DNA from: Brevibacterium marinum
GTDB lineage: Bacteria > Actinomycetota > Actinomycetes > Actinomycetales > Brevibacteriaceae
DNA length: 64,000 nucleotides
Assembly (NCBI RefSeq): GCF_011927955.1
Contig: NZ_JAATJN010000001.1
Location: 1,984,001-2,048,000 of the forward strand
Direction of reading: 5' to 3'
The translations under genes were made by a program, and so were the position numbers. The notes beneath the pieces were generated by a model that did no database searches, had not been told where the DNA came from, and saw nothing but the letters and a program-made list of their open reading frames with translations. Shown in pieces: positions 53,615 to 62,193 of this stretch (the stretch's first letter is position 1; every line of letters begins with the position of its first letter).

Positions 53615-54220
53615 TCAGCGGGAGATGTTCGAGCTCACTTCGGCGGCGATGGACTTGGCTTCGTCCGAGGTGGGGCCCTCGGCGGAGAACACGGCCCTCC
53701 GGTAGTACTTGAGCTCGACGATCGAGTCGAGGATGTCACCGAGGGCGCGGTGTCCGCCGTGCTTCTCCGGAGATTGGAAATAGGCGCGGGGGAACCACTG
53801 CTTGCTCAGCTCCTTGATCGAGGACACGTCGATGATCCGGTAGTGGAGGTGGTCGACGAGCTCGGGCATCTGCTTGGTCAGGAATACCTTGTCGGTGCCC
53901 ACCGAATTGCCGCCCAGCGGCGCCTTGCCCGGTTCGGGGACGTGCTGCTTGATGTACTCGAGGACCTTGACCTGCGCCTCGGCGACCGTCGTGCCCGCGT
54001 CGAGTTCGGTGATGAGTCCCGAGCTCGTATGCATCTGGGTGACGAAGTCGTTCATGTTCTCCAGCGCCGCAGCGGAGGGCCTGATGACGATGTCGATGCC
54101 TTCGTCGAGGGGATTGAGGTCGAAGTCGGTGATCACGGCCGCGACCTCGATGAGTTCGTCCTTGACTTCGTCGAGGCCGGTCATCTCACAGTCGATCCAC
54201 ACAATTTTGTCGTTGCTCAC
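53615..54220 (-). CDS. orn: oligoribonuclease
   Basis: 201 residues, a DEDDh 3'-5' exoribonuclease that degrades di- to pentanucleotides. Catalytic residues: WIDCEMTGLD (Asp and Glu), NSVGTDK (middle Asp region), and HGGHRALGDI (His and last Asp). It completes RNA turnover and degrades pGpG. The two genes converge with a 1-bp gap at the SCO6745 stop. Confidence 0.97.
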   Translation of the reverse strand: MSNDKIVWIDCEMTGLDEVKDELIEVAAVITDFDLNPLDEGIDIVIRPSAAALENMNDFVTQMHTSSGLITELDAGTTVAEAQVKVLEYIKQHVPEPGKAPLGGNSVGTDKVFLTKQMPELVDHLHYRIIDVSSIKELSKQWFPRAYFQSPEKHGGHRALGDILDSIVELKYYRRAVFSAEGPTSDEAKSIAAEVSSNISR

Positions 54221-54389
54221 CGATCCAGCTTAAGGCAGGAGGGCGAGGTTGAGCATTTCCGTCGGCTGTGCGCGCCGACACACGCTGAGCAGACGCACAG
54301 AAGCAATGTCTGCGCAGTGACTTAAACTTGGACTGTTCCATATTTTGACGTGGGGCGAGAAGAAGCGTTGTTGAGGGAAGGGTTCGTAC

Positions 54390-56009
54390 GTGCGTTACAC
54401 ACTTGCTGTGATTCTCATGGTGGTGGGTGTCGTTGTCGGAGGCCTCGGAATTCTGCAGAAGACCCTGTGGGCGCCGGATGACCAGATCACCGCCACCGCA
54501 CAGGTCGATGCGCAGGCACCGGCCGTCGTCGTCGACCCTGGAATGCTCAATCTCTACGAGACGCCTGCAACTCTCACCGTCGAGGGATCGGGCGACCTCA
54601 CAATCGCCCAGGCTCCCATCGAGAACGTCGACGCCTGGATCGGAGACTCCGCGGTCACCCGGGTGACCGGCTTGGCCCCCGAGGGCGGACTGACGATGGA
54701 GTCGGAGGACGGCAAGGGCGAAGTGCCCAATCCGGCCGGAGGCGACCTCTGGCAGTCCGAAGTCACCGGAGAGGATTCCGTGACCCTGGATTGGACCGAC
54801 GAGGCGAACCGGACCGGCTTCCTCATCGCCGGGAGCGGTGAACCGGGCGACGTCAAGACCGTCACGATCTCCTGGCCCAACCACGCCGAGACTCCCTGGG
54901 CCATTCCGCTGATGGCCATCGGCGGTGCACTGGTCGTCGGCGGCGTCGTCCTCCTCTTCTTCAACCGCAACAGCGCGAAGAAGGAGAGCAACCGGCGCAA
55001 GGCCCGTCAGGAACGCCGCCGCAAATTGGCCGAATACGGAACCGCCTTCGCCATCGTCCCCGTCCTGGCCCTGAGCGCCTGCGGACCTGAAGAGCTGCCC
55101 AAGCCGGAAGCCTCCGAGGCTCCGAGCTCACCCGCGGCCGGGGTCGGCGAGGACCAGGCCAAGCGCATCCTCGATTCTGTGTCCGAGACCATCAAGACCG
55201 CCGATGACGACACCGACGCATCCGAGCTGAAGAAGCGGGCCACCGGACCTGCGCTCAAACAGCGCGAAGATGCCTACAAGGTCAAGGACAAGATCGAGAA
55301 GCACAAGCTGCCCCCTGCCGTGGCCAATGAGGAGGTCGTCGTCAACTACACCGCGGCCACCGACACGTGGCCGCGGATGACCAGTCTCATCACCTCGGCC
55401 GGCGGTGACACACAGCTGCTCGTCCTCACTCAGGAGGGACCGCGGGAAGACTACAAACTGTGGTCGCAGACCCAGCTGGTTGCGGGCACCGAGCTGCCGG
55501 ACATCCCCGATGCCAGGCAGGGCTCAGCGCTGCTCGACTCGAAGACCGAGGACTACGTCGTCACACCGGAGAAGGCCATCGCCGACTATGCGAAGGCGCT
55601 GGGCTCGGGCAAGGACTCGAAGGAGGCGAAGAAGTTCGAGGCCGATGACTTCTCGAAGTCGATCTGGGAGAACCAGAATGCCCAGAAGGACAGCGCGGAG
55701 GACGGCAAGGCCGAGGTCGATTACAAGTACACCCCGGGCAAGGAGATCGTCGCGCAGGGAACTGCCGGCGATGCCGCTGTCGTGACCGGAGTCGTCGAGG
55801 CGGAGTCGACGATCTCTCCCCAGTACGTCGAGGGCCGCACCGGCACACTGACGCTGTCGACTCCGCAGAAGGAGCTGACCGGAACCGACAGCACACAGAA
55901 GTCGGTGACGACCACGACCACGCAGGTGCTGACGTTCCTCGTGCCCAAGGACGGCAAGGTCCGTCTCATCGGCGGACTCGAAACTCTCAGCGGCGCGAAG
56001 CTGAAATAG
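54390..56009 (+). CDS. three-TM protein with internal lipobox-like segment (A)
   Basis: 539 residues. TM1 (MRYTLAVILMVVGVVVGG), an extracellular domain to residue ~170, TM2 (IPLMAIGGALVVGGVVLLFF), a basic cytoplasmic linker (KKESNRRKARQERRRK), then a hydrophobic stretch ending LALSACG, a lipobox in the middle of the chain near residue 231. A charged spacer and a ~300-residue extracytoplasmic domain follow. The same layout and related C-terminal pieces occur in the gene at 57075. It may be a membrane protein fused to a lipoprotein. No known family recognised. GTG start; gap of ~120 bp to the next gene. Confidence 0.75.
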   Translation: MRYTLAVILMVVGVVVGGLGILQKTLWAPDDQITATAQVDAQAPAVVVDPGMLNLYETPATLTVEGSGDLTIAQAPIENVDAWIGDSAVTRVTGLAPEGGLTMESEDGKGEVPNPAGGDLWQSEVTGEDSVTLDWTDEANRTGFLIAGSGEPGDVKTVTISWPNHAETPWAIPLMAIGGALVVGGVVLLFFNRNSAKKESNRRKARQERRRKLAEYGTAFAIVPVLALSACGPEELPKPEASEAPSSPAAGVGEDQAKRILDSVSETIKTADDDTDASELKKRATGPALKQREDAYKVKDKIEKHKLPPAVANEEVVVNYTAATDTWPRMTSLITSAGGDTQLLVLTQEGPREDYKLWSQTQLVAGTELPDIPDARQGSALLDSKTEDYVVTPEKAIADYAKALGSGKDSKEAKKFEADDFSKSIWENQNAQKDSAEDGKAEVDYKYTPGKEIVAQGTAGDAAVVTGVVEAESTISPQYVEGRTGTLTLSTPQKELTGTDSTQKSVTTTTTQVLTFLVPKDGKVRLIGGLETLSGAKLK

Positions 56010-56127
56010 GCAGCCGAAATAGTCGCGAGCCGGGCGGTGTTGATATGTTCTGACCTGGATGTCATCAGCACCGTCCGCACCGTGAGGCGGCGGACGATTC
56101 CGCACTTCCCGCAACAAAGGAGACCAC

Positions 56128-57078
56128 GTGTCAATGGATCCCTCGCAGGACAGCACGCAGCCCAACCAAGGGCTCGACCTGTCCGCGGTTCGCAGCAAGA
56201 ACCTGCCCCATGATGAACAGCACGCAGCGCCGGTTCAGGCCGCCGGAGGTGCCGGCGACCCGAATGCGGTGGCGGTGGGATCGCTGGTCTTCGACGTCGA
56301 CGAAGCCACCTTCAACGACGTCGTCGCGATGTCCGATCGGGTCCCCATCGTCATCGACCTGTGGGCCGACTGGAGTGAGCAGGGCAAGCAGCTTTCACCT
56401 GTCGTCCAACGCGTCGTCGAATCGTACGGGGGCCGCCTGGTCCTGGCGAGGGTCGACGTCGACGCCAACCCGCGCCTGCAGCAGGCCTTCGGCGTCCAGT
56501 CGATTCCGAACGTCATCGCCATCGTCAAGGGCCAGCCCGTGCCACTGTTCCAGAGCGCGCTGCCCGAACAGCAGGTCCGGGCCTACTTCGACGAGCTGCT
56601 CAAGCTCGCCGGGGAGAACGGCGTCACCGGCCATGCCGTCGTCGCCGGTGCCGATCAGGAACCTGCCGGACCAGCGCACCCGGAGGCCGAAGAGGCTCTG
56701 AGCCGTGGCGACTTCGACACCGCCGAATCCCTGTTCAAGACCGCCCTGTCGGAGTCCCCTGCCGATGAGGAGGCCAAATTCGGTCTGGCCCGGGCAGGGC
56801 TGGGACGTCGACTCATCGACGCCGACCCCCAGCAGCTCATCGCCGCCGCAGACGCGGATCCGAAGGACGTCGAGGCGGCCAAGGCCGCCGCCGACGCCGA
56901 GGTCGTCGGCGGCGACCCGAGCAGCGCATTCAACCGACTGATCTCGCTGATCCGCGTCAGCGCAGGTGACGAAAAGGAAGCGCTGCGCCTGCGGGTCCTT
57001 GAACTCTTCGACGTCCTGGGCACGGACGATCCCGCCGTGACCAAGGCACGCACCGCATTGATGAGGGCCTTGTTCTGA
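56128..57078 (+). CDS. thioredoxin-fold/TPR protein (CnoX/YbbN-like), CxxC absent
   Basis: 316 residues. The thioredoxin fold is at 45-170 (VIDLWADWSEQGKQLSPVVQ, ARVDVDANPRLQQAFGVQSIPNVIAI). The usual CGPC is replaced by SEQGK, so it cannot form a disulfide there. The C-terminal half has TPR-like helices (EAEEALSRGDFDTAESLFKTAL), as in CnoX/YbbN chaperedoxins. A chaperone or scaffold role is more likely than redox. GTG follows AAAGGAGA. Its stop overlaps the CTG proposed as start of the next gene. Confidence 0.9.
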   Translation: MSMDPSQDSTQPNQGLDLSAVRSKNLPHDEQHAAPVQAAGGAGDPNAVAVGSLVFDVDEATFNDVVAMSDRVPIVIDLWADWSEQGKQLSPVVQRVVESYGGRLVLARVDVDANPRLQQAFGVQSIPNVIAIVKGQPVPLFQSALPEQQVRAYFDELLKLAGENGVTGHAVVAGADQEPAGPAHPEAEEALSRGDFDTAESLFKTALSESPADEEAKFGLARAGLGRRLIDADPQQLIAAADADPKDVEAAKAAADAEVVGGDPSSAFNRLISLIRVSAGDEKEALRLRVLELFDVLGTDDPAVTKARTALMRALF

Positions 57079-58820
57079 TCCAGAGAATCCGCCTCGCCAC
57101 AGCCATTCTGTTCGCGGTCGCCGCGGTGATCGTGGCAGTCCTGGTTGTGTCCGCTCTGTCCGTCGTCGGCACCGACGAGGTGACCGAGACCGAACCCTTC
57201 AAGGTCGAGGACGGCGCCTACGCCGTCGTCCTCGACGAGGCGATCGTTCCCTATTCGGGCACCGATGTGACCGTCGAGGCGGACAACTCCGAGGGTACTG
57301 AACTGTTCGTCGGCACGGCCAACGGCGTCGACACCGACAGCATGCTCGACGGAGTGGCACAGGAACAGATCAGCGACGTCTCGTTCCCCAGCTCGGTCGA
57401 GCACCGGTTCATCCCCGGCGATGATGCGCCCGAAGCCGAGATCACCGACATGGACTGGTGGATCAGCCAGGACTCGGGAGAGAAGGTGTCGAAGACCTTC
57501 GATCTCGACGCCGACCCGCAGGTGCTCGTCATCTCTGCCGCCGATGCGGATGAGAATCTCGACGGAACCTCGGTCACGATGAAGATGCATGTGGCAGGAG
57601 TCTTCGCCTTGAGCCTGATCGGAATCGCCCTGGGCATCATCCTGGCCGGATTCGCGGCCTTCTTCTTCCTCAAATGGTTCAACGGCCGCATCCGTCCTGA
57701 CAGGAAACGCCTGAGAGCCGACGGAACAGACGGCACCGACGGAACAGACGGCACCGACGGAACAGGCGGCACCGACAGCACGGTCACCCCAGGCAGCACT
57801 GACAGCGCCCGGGCACGACCGCCTCGGCGAGGTTCTGCGCGAAGCACACGATCCCTGCGCACTCTCACGGCCACGGCGCTGACGACCGGTCTGGCATTGA
57901 GCGGATGTTCCGCGGTGCCGATTGCACAGCCGAACAGTCCCGACATCACTCCCTACGAGCGCACCGCGATCCGAGCGGGCGAAGCAGGGGAGTTCATGAC
58001 CGACTACACCGAGTCGCTCGACTCCGTCCTCAAGGACGGCGGCACCGACCTCGACACCATCCAGGGTGAGCCCCTCATCGAACGCACACGTGCCCAGATC
58101 CAGATCGCGGAGAAGGCGAAGCAGAAGCTGCGGGCACCGAACTTCACCGAGGTCGTCGCCGGCAGTCCGAGCTTCACGGAGTACCCGATGTGGTTCTACG
58201 CATTCGGCACCACCGGTGGAAAGGGCGACGAGAAGCTCACTCAGGTGCAGTTGGCGACTCGGGAATCGGCGTCGACCGATCCGATCGTGCGCACCGCTTC
58301 CTACATTCCGGCCGATCAGATGCCGACTCTCATGGCGGACGGGCACGGGGCAGTCAAACCCGGACCGGAGGAATTCACAGACGGGATGACGAAGACCGCC
58401 GACCAGGTCTCGACGTTCCTCGCCGACGGCAAGGCCGATGGCGCCGATGCCAACGGTCTGAAGGAGGGCGGCTTCAAGGCGTTCAGGGGCTACCTGGGCG
58501 ATCTGCGCGGTGAGGACTCCGGATTCGACAAGGTCGACGTCTCCTGCAAGCCCTATGAGAAGTTCGACTTCACGTCGATGACTCTGAGCACCGAGCATGG
58601 AGCCATCGGGATGGGCGAGGTCCGCTGCACCCTGACGATCGAAGTCCCCGATGACTATTCGGTCGACCTGGGCGACACCATCGAAGCGGTGAAGACCAAC
58701 GACAAGGAGGGCGGCACCGTCAAGGTCGCGACCGCCCACCCCTACGTGCTGATGAAGACCGGCGACGAGCTGAGCGCCGTGGCCACCGACTGGGACGTGC
58801 TGACCTCACGCATCGAGTGA
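57075..58820 (+). CDS. three-TM protein with internal lipobox-like segment (B)
   Basis: 581 residues if translation starts at CTG 57075 (CTGA overlap with the preceding stop); GTG 57126 is the only standard start and would remove the basic IQRIRLATA that orients TM1. TM1 (LFAVAAVIVAVLVVSAL), extracellular domain, TM2 (VFALSLIGIALGIILAGFAAFF), basic Arg-rich linker with Asp-Gly-Thr repeats, then a lipobox-like LALSGCSAVP, and a ~300-residue outer domain. Same design as the protein at 54390. Operon with the thioredoxin-like gene. Confidence 0.75.
   Translation: MIQRIRLATAILFAVAAVIVAVLVVSALSVVGTDEVTETEPFKVEDGAYAVVLDEAIVPYSGTDVTVEADNSEGTELFVGTANGVDTDSMLDGVAQEQISDVSFPSSVEHRFIPGDDAPEAEITDMDWWISQDSGEKVSKTFDLDADPQVLVISAADADENLDGTSVTMKMHVAGVFALSLIGIALGIILAGFAAFFFLKWFNGRIRPDRKRLRADGTDGTDGTDGTDGTGGTDSTVTPGSTDSARARPPRRGSARSTRSLRTLTATALTTGLALSGCSAVPIAQPNSPDITPYERTAIRAGEAGEFMTDYTESLDSVLKDGGTDLDTIQGEPLIERTRAQIQIAEKAKQKLRAPNFTEVVAGSPSFTEYPMWFYAFGTTGGKGDEKLTQVQLATRESASTDPIVRTASYIPADQMPTLMADGHGAVKPGPEEFTDGMTKTADQVSTFLADGKADGADANGLKEGGFKAFRGYLGDLRGEDSGFDKVDVSCKPYEKFDFTSMTLSTEHGAIGMGEVRCTLTIEVPDDYSVDLGDTIEAVKTNDKEGGTVKVATAHPYVLMKTGDELSAVATDWDVLTSRIE
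57720..57773 (+). repeat. three 18-bp in-frame units
   Basis: Three 18-bp units (GACGGAACAGACGGCACC, one base changed in the third) encode DGTDGT in the cytoplasmic linker of membrane protein B. Confidence 0.85.
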
Positions 58821-58826
58821 CGCGAG

Positions 58827-59306
58827 TCAGGCGGCGTCTGAGCCGGTGCGGACCCTGCGTCCCACGAGAGCCAGCCACCAGAGGCCGATGAGCGGCAGGA
58901 TGAGCGGGATGAATCCGTAGCCGATACCGAAGGTCGACCACACGGACGGCTTTGCGAAGTCCTCCGGGTGGGTGAAGCTGAGGATGCCGACGACGATGAC
59001 GCCCACGAACTCGATGAGGCATGACGCGATTGCGATCCGGTGGGAAGTGCGGTTGCCGATGACCAGGCAGATCGTCGCCACGATGTAGATGACGGCTGCG
59101 AGCACCGACAGCGAATATGCGATCGGTGCCACGTCGAATTCGCGGATGACCTGGTAGCCGGCCCGCGCGGTGGCCGACAGGGCGAAGACCCCGTAGATCG
59201 CCGTCAGCGCCCGGCCCGGTCCGGTGTGCATCGCCGAGTAGGCCGAACGGTTCGTCCCCGCTGCCCGGTCCTTCTTCGCCGAGCTGGTTTCGTGTCGCTT
59301 CTTCAC
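58827..59306 (-). CDS. small four-helix membrane protein
   Basis: 159 residues: a basic N-terminus (MKKRHETSSAKKDRAAGTNR) and about four membrane helices (ALTAIYGVFALSATARAGYQVI, PIAYSLSVLAAVIYIVATICLVIG, IAIASCLIEFVGVIVVGIL, GFIPLILPLIGLWWLALVGRRV). The RAGYQVIREF motif and overall form match a group of actinobacterial integral membrane proteins without known role. GTG at 59306 overlaps the stop of the gene before (GTGA). Confidence 0.7.
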   Translation of the reverse strand: MKKRHETSSAKKDRAAGTNRSAYSAMHTGPGRALTAIYGVFALSATARAGYQVIREFDVAPIAYSLSVLAAVIYIVATICLVIGNRTSHRIAIASCLIEFVGVIVVGILSFTHPEDFAKPSVWSTFGIGYGFIPLILPLIGLWWLALVGRRVRTGSDAA

Positions 59307-59653
59307 TGCCAAATCTGGTCCATTCTCTCGATCATGACGAGCACGGTCAGTCCTGCCGCTGCCAGCACTCCCGGTCCCCATCTGCTCAGCTCCGCGAACG
59401 CCCAGAAGCCGGCCAGTGCGATGACGAGGATCGCGGTGACGACATAGCCGAAGTACAGGAGTGGATCGACGTCGTGGGCCGAACCGAACGTGGCGATCGA
59501 GAGGATCAGCTGCACGATGAGCAGCACCAGAAGCAGTGCAGTCGCCCCGAGCAGCAGCGGGCCGGCAGGCTTGTTGCGGATGGCTTCGACGATCGACCAG
59601 ACGGCGAGGACGGCGGCCACGGCGCAGAGCACGATGGTGAAAACGGTGAACAC
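59303..59653 (-). CDS. small membrane protein
   Basis: 116 residues with four hydrophobic helices (FTIVLCAVAAVLAVWSIVEA, PLLLGATALLLVLLIVQLILSI, LLYFGYVVTAILVIALAGFWAF, GPGVLAAAGLTVLVM). First gene of a two-gene unit with the protein at 58827. Function unknown. Confidence 0.7.
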   Translation of the reverse strand: MFTVFTIVLCAVAAVLAVWSIVEAIRNKPAGPLLLGATALLLVLLIVQLILSIATFGSAHDVDPLLYFGYVVTAILVIALAGFWAFAELSRWGPGVLAAAGLTVLVMIERMDQIWQ

Positions 59654-59777
59654 CGGGCCAGTTTAGTCGGCCCCGTCCCGGCCCCGGAACTCGGGAAGGT
59701 ACGCAAGAGGATCGGGCCCGGGTGAGATTCGGCACTGATCCTGGCCGCAGCCTGGGATACGGCCTAAAATCGGGAGA

Positions 59778-60989
59778 GTGCCGATTTACCTTGACCACGC
59801 AGCGACCTCGCCGATGCCCGACGAGGTGCTCGACGTCTACACCGCTGAGCTGAGCAGACGGGCCAATCCCTCGGCTCTGCACGCCGTCGGCCAGGCCGCA
59901 CGGATGCGCATCGAGACCGCCCGCGAGGACATCGCCCGCGACGTCGGTGCCGCAACGTCCTCCGAAGTCATCTTCACCTCCGGGGGCACCGAGGCGGACA
60001 ACTTCGCGCTCAAGGGTCTCTACCTCTCGCGCAACCACGGCACCTTCGACTCACCCTCGCGCCCGCGCGTGCTCACCTCGACGGTCGAACACCATGCGGT
60101 CCTCGACTCGGTGGAATGGCTGGCCGGCCTCGGCGCGGAGGTCATCTATCTCGACGTCGACGAGGAAGGGCGCCTCGACCTCGACGCGGCCGTGACCGAA
60201 CTGCGCCGCGCCCCGGAGCGCACCGCTCTCATCTCCGTCATGGCCGCGAACAACGAGATCGGGACCTTGCAGCCGATCGCCGAAATCGGTGCCGCGGCCG
60301 AAGACGTCGGCGTTCCCTTCCATATCGACGCAGTCCAGGCACTGGGCCAGGTCCCGCTGAACTTCGCCGAGCTCGGAGCGACCGCCATGTCGATCACTGC
60401 CCATAAGATCGGGGGACCGGTGGGCATCGGCGCCCTTCTCCTCGATCGCGGATCCGCCCCGTCCCCGATCCTCCACGGCGGCGGACAGGAACGCGGGGTG
60501 CGTTCCGGTACGCTCGACGTCGCCGGTGCCGTGGCCTTCGCCAAGGCCGTCGAACTCGTAACCGGTGACATCGACGCCCGCGCCGCGGGCTTCTCCGTCC
60601 TCCGCGATCGCCTCATCGCCGGCATCGAGGACACGATCCCGAACGCCACCCTGTCCGGTCGCCGCGGCGGGGGCAGGCTCCCCGCGAACGCGCACTTCAC
60701 GTTCGACGGGTGTGAGGGCGACTCCCTGCTCTTCGGCCTCGACGCCAGGGGACTGGCGACCTCGACGGGTTCGGCCTGCTCGGCCGGGGTCTCACGTCCC
60801 TCCCACGTGCTGCTGGCATGCGGCATGGACGAGGACGTCGCCAGATCGGCCCAACGATTCAGCCTCGGCCACGACTCGACCGAAGACGAGGTCGATCGTC
60901 TCCTCGAGGTCCTGCCCGAGGTCGTCGAACAAGCACGCCGTGCCGGAATGGTCTCGGCCACTCCACGCTGGATGCAAGGAGCATCATGA
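59778..60989 (+). CDS. cysteine desulfurase (IscS/NifS family)
   Basis: 403 residues. A PLP enzyme that transfers cysteine sulfur. [16 protein letters not shown] is the family start; [15 protein letters not shown] binds PLP phosphate; the Schiff-base lysine is in [12 protein letters not shown]; the persulfide cysteine is in [18 protein letters not shown]. The immediate downstream mnmA (ATGA overlap) marks tRNA 2-thiouridine formation as its main job. GTG start. Confidence 0.95.
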   Translation: MPIYLDHAATSPMPDEVLDVYTAELSRRANPSALHAVGQAARMRIETAREDIARDVGAATSSEVIFTSGGTEADNFALKGLYLSRNHGTFDSPSRPRVLTSTVEHHAVLDSVEWLAGLGAEVIYLDVDEEGRLDLDAAVTELRRAPERTALISVMAANNEIGTLQPIAEIGAAAEDVGVPFHIDAVQALGQVPLNFAELGATAMSITAHKIGGPVGIGALLLDRGSAPSPILHGGGQERGVRSGTLDVAGAVAFAKAVELVTGDIDARAAGFSVLRDRLIAGIEDTIPNATLSGRRGGGRLPANAHFTFDGCEGDSLLFGLDARGLATSTGSACSAGVSRPSHVLLACGMDEDVARSAQRFSLGHDSTEDEVDRLLEVLPEVVEQARRAGMVSATPRWMQGAS

Positions 60990-62179
60990 AAATTCTCGTC
61001 GCCATGTCCGGCGGAGTCGACTCCTCGGTCGCCGCCGCACGCGCCGTCGATGCCGGCCACGAAGTCGTCGGCGTCCATCTGGCCCTCTCCCGCATGCCCG
61101 GGACCCTGCGCACGGGTTCACGCGGCTGCTGCACGATCGAAGACTCCCGCGACGCCCACCGTGTGGCCGGGATGCTCGACATCCCGTTCTACGTGTGGGA
61201 CTTCTCCGAACGCTTCAAAGAGGACATCGTCGATGACTTCATCGCCGAATACGCCGCCGGGCGCACACCGAATCCGTGCATGCGCTGCAATGAGCGCATC
61301 AAGTTCGCGGCGCTCCTCGACCGAGCCCTGGCGCTGGGCTTCGATGCCATCGCCACCGGTCACTACGCCGAGGTGATCCGCGACGCGGACGGTCTGCCCG
61401 AGCTGCACCGCGGGGAGGACCTGGCGAAGGACCAGTCCTATGTCCTCGGCGTGCTCAGCGGCGATCAGCTCGAGCACTGCTACTTCCCGATCGGCGCCAC
61501 CGCGTCGAAGGCCGAGGTGCGTGCCGAGGCGGCCGAACGCGGATTCTCCGTGGCGAACAAGCCCGACTCCTACGACATCTGCTTCATCCCCGACGGCGAC
61601 ACGAAGGCGTGGCTGGCGGACAAGATCCCGATGCGCCCGGGTCTGATCAAGGACGCCGAGGGTGAGACCCTGGGCGAACACGACGGTGCGATGACGTACA
61701 CCATCGGCCAGCGCAAGGGCCTGGGCATCGAGAAGCCCGCCCCGGACGGCAAACCGCGATTCGTCACGGGACTCGACCCGGCCTCGAACACGGTCACGGT
61801 GGGCTCTCGCGGTGATCTCGCGGTGTCTCATCTGACGGGGATTCGAACCACCTGGGCCGGACCCGCACCGACCGACATCGGCACCGAGCCCGAGAGCGGA
61901 ATCGACTGCGAGGTTCAGATCCGGGCCCACAGCGATCCGGTTTCGGCTCGGGCCTGGCTCGGAGACTTCGTCTCCGAGGCACCGGAGCACGAAGTGAACC
62001 CGGTCGTCGACGAGGTCGAGGTGCCTGCCGCCCGCCCCGCCGGTCAGCTCATGCACATCGACGTCGACGAGGAGCTCTCCGGCGTGGCCCCCGGACAGAC
62101 CATGGTGATCTACCGCGGTACCCGGGTGCTGGGCCAGGCCACGATCGACGTCACGGCCAAGGACCGCCTCGGCGTCTGA
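60986..62179 (+). CDS. mnmA: tRNA 2-thiouridine(34) synthase MnmA
   Basis: 397 residues. The PP-loop ATPase motif [13 protein letters not shown], the catalytic cysteine in [14 protein letters not shown] and the second cysteine in [12 protein letters not shown] are all present; RPGLIKD and [11 protein letters not shown] follow. It thiolates U34 of tRNA-Lys, -Glu and -Gln using sulfur from the upstream desulfurase. The ATG has AAGGAG before it. Confidence 0.97.
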   Translation: MKILVAMSGGVDSSVAAARAVDAGHEVVGVHLALSRMPGTLRTGSRGCCTIEDSRDAHRVAGMLDIPFYVWDFSERFKEDIVDDFIAEYAAGRTPNPCMRCNERIKFAALLDRALALGFDAIATGHYAEVIRDADGLPELHRGEDLAKDQSYVLGVLSGDQLEHCYFPIGATASKAEVRAEAAERGFSVANKPDSYDICFIPDGDTKAWLADKIPMRPGLIKDAEGETLGEHDGAMTYTIGQRKGLGIEKPAPDGKPRFVTGLDPASNTVTVGSRGDLAVSHLTGIRTTWAGPAPTDIGTEPESGIDCEVQIRAHSDPVSARAWLGDFVSEAPEHEVNPVVDEVEVPAARPAGQLMHIDVDEELSGVAPGQTMVIYRGTRVLGQATIDVTAKDRLGV

Positions 62180-62193
62180 TATAGCCTGGGGAT

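Noticed and set aside
56655..58739. 694-codon minus-strand ORF
   Set aside because: Shadow of the thioredoxin-like gene and membrane protein B, which have clear domains and coupling.
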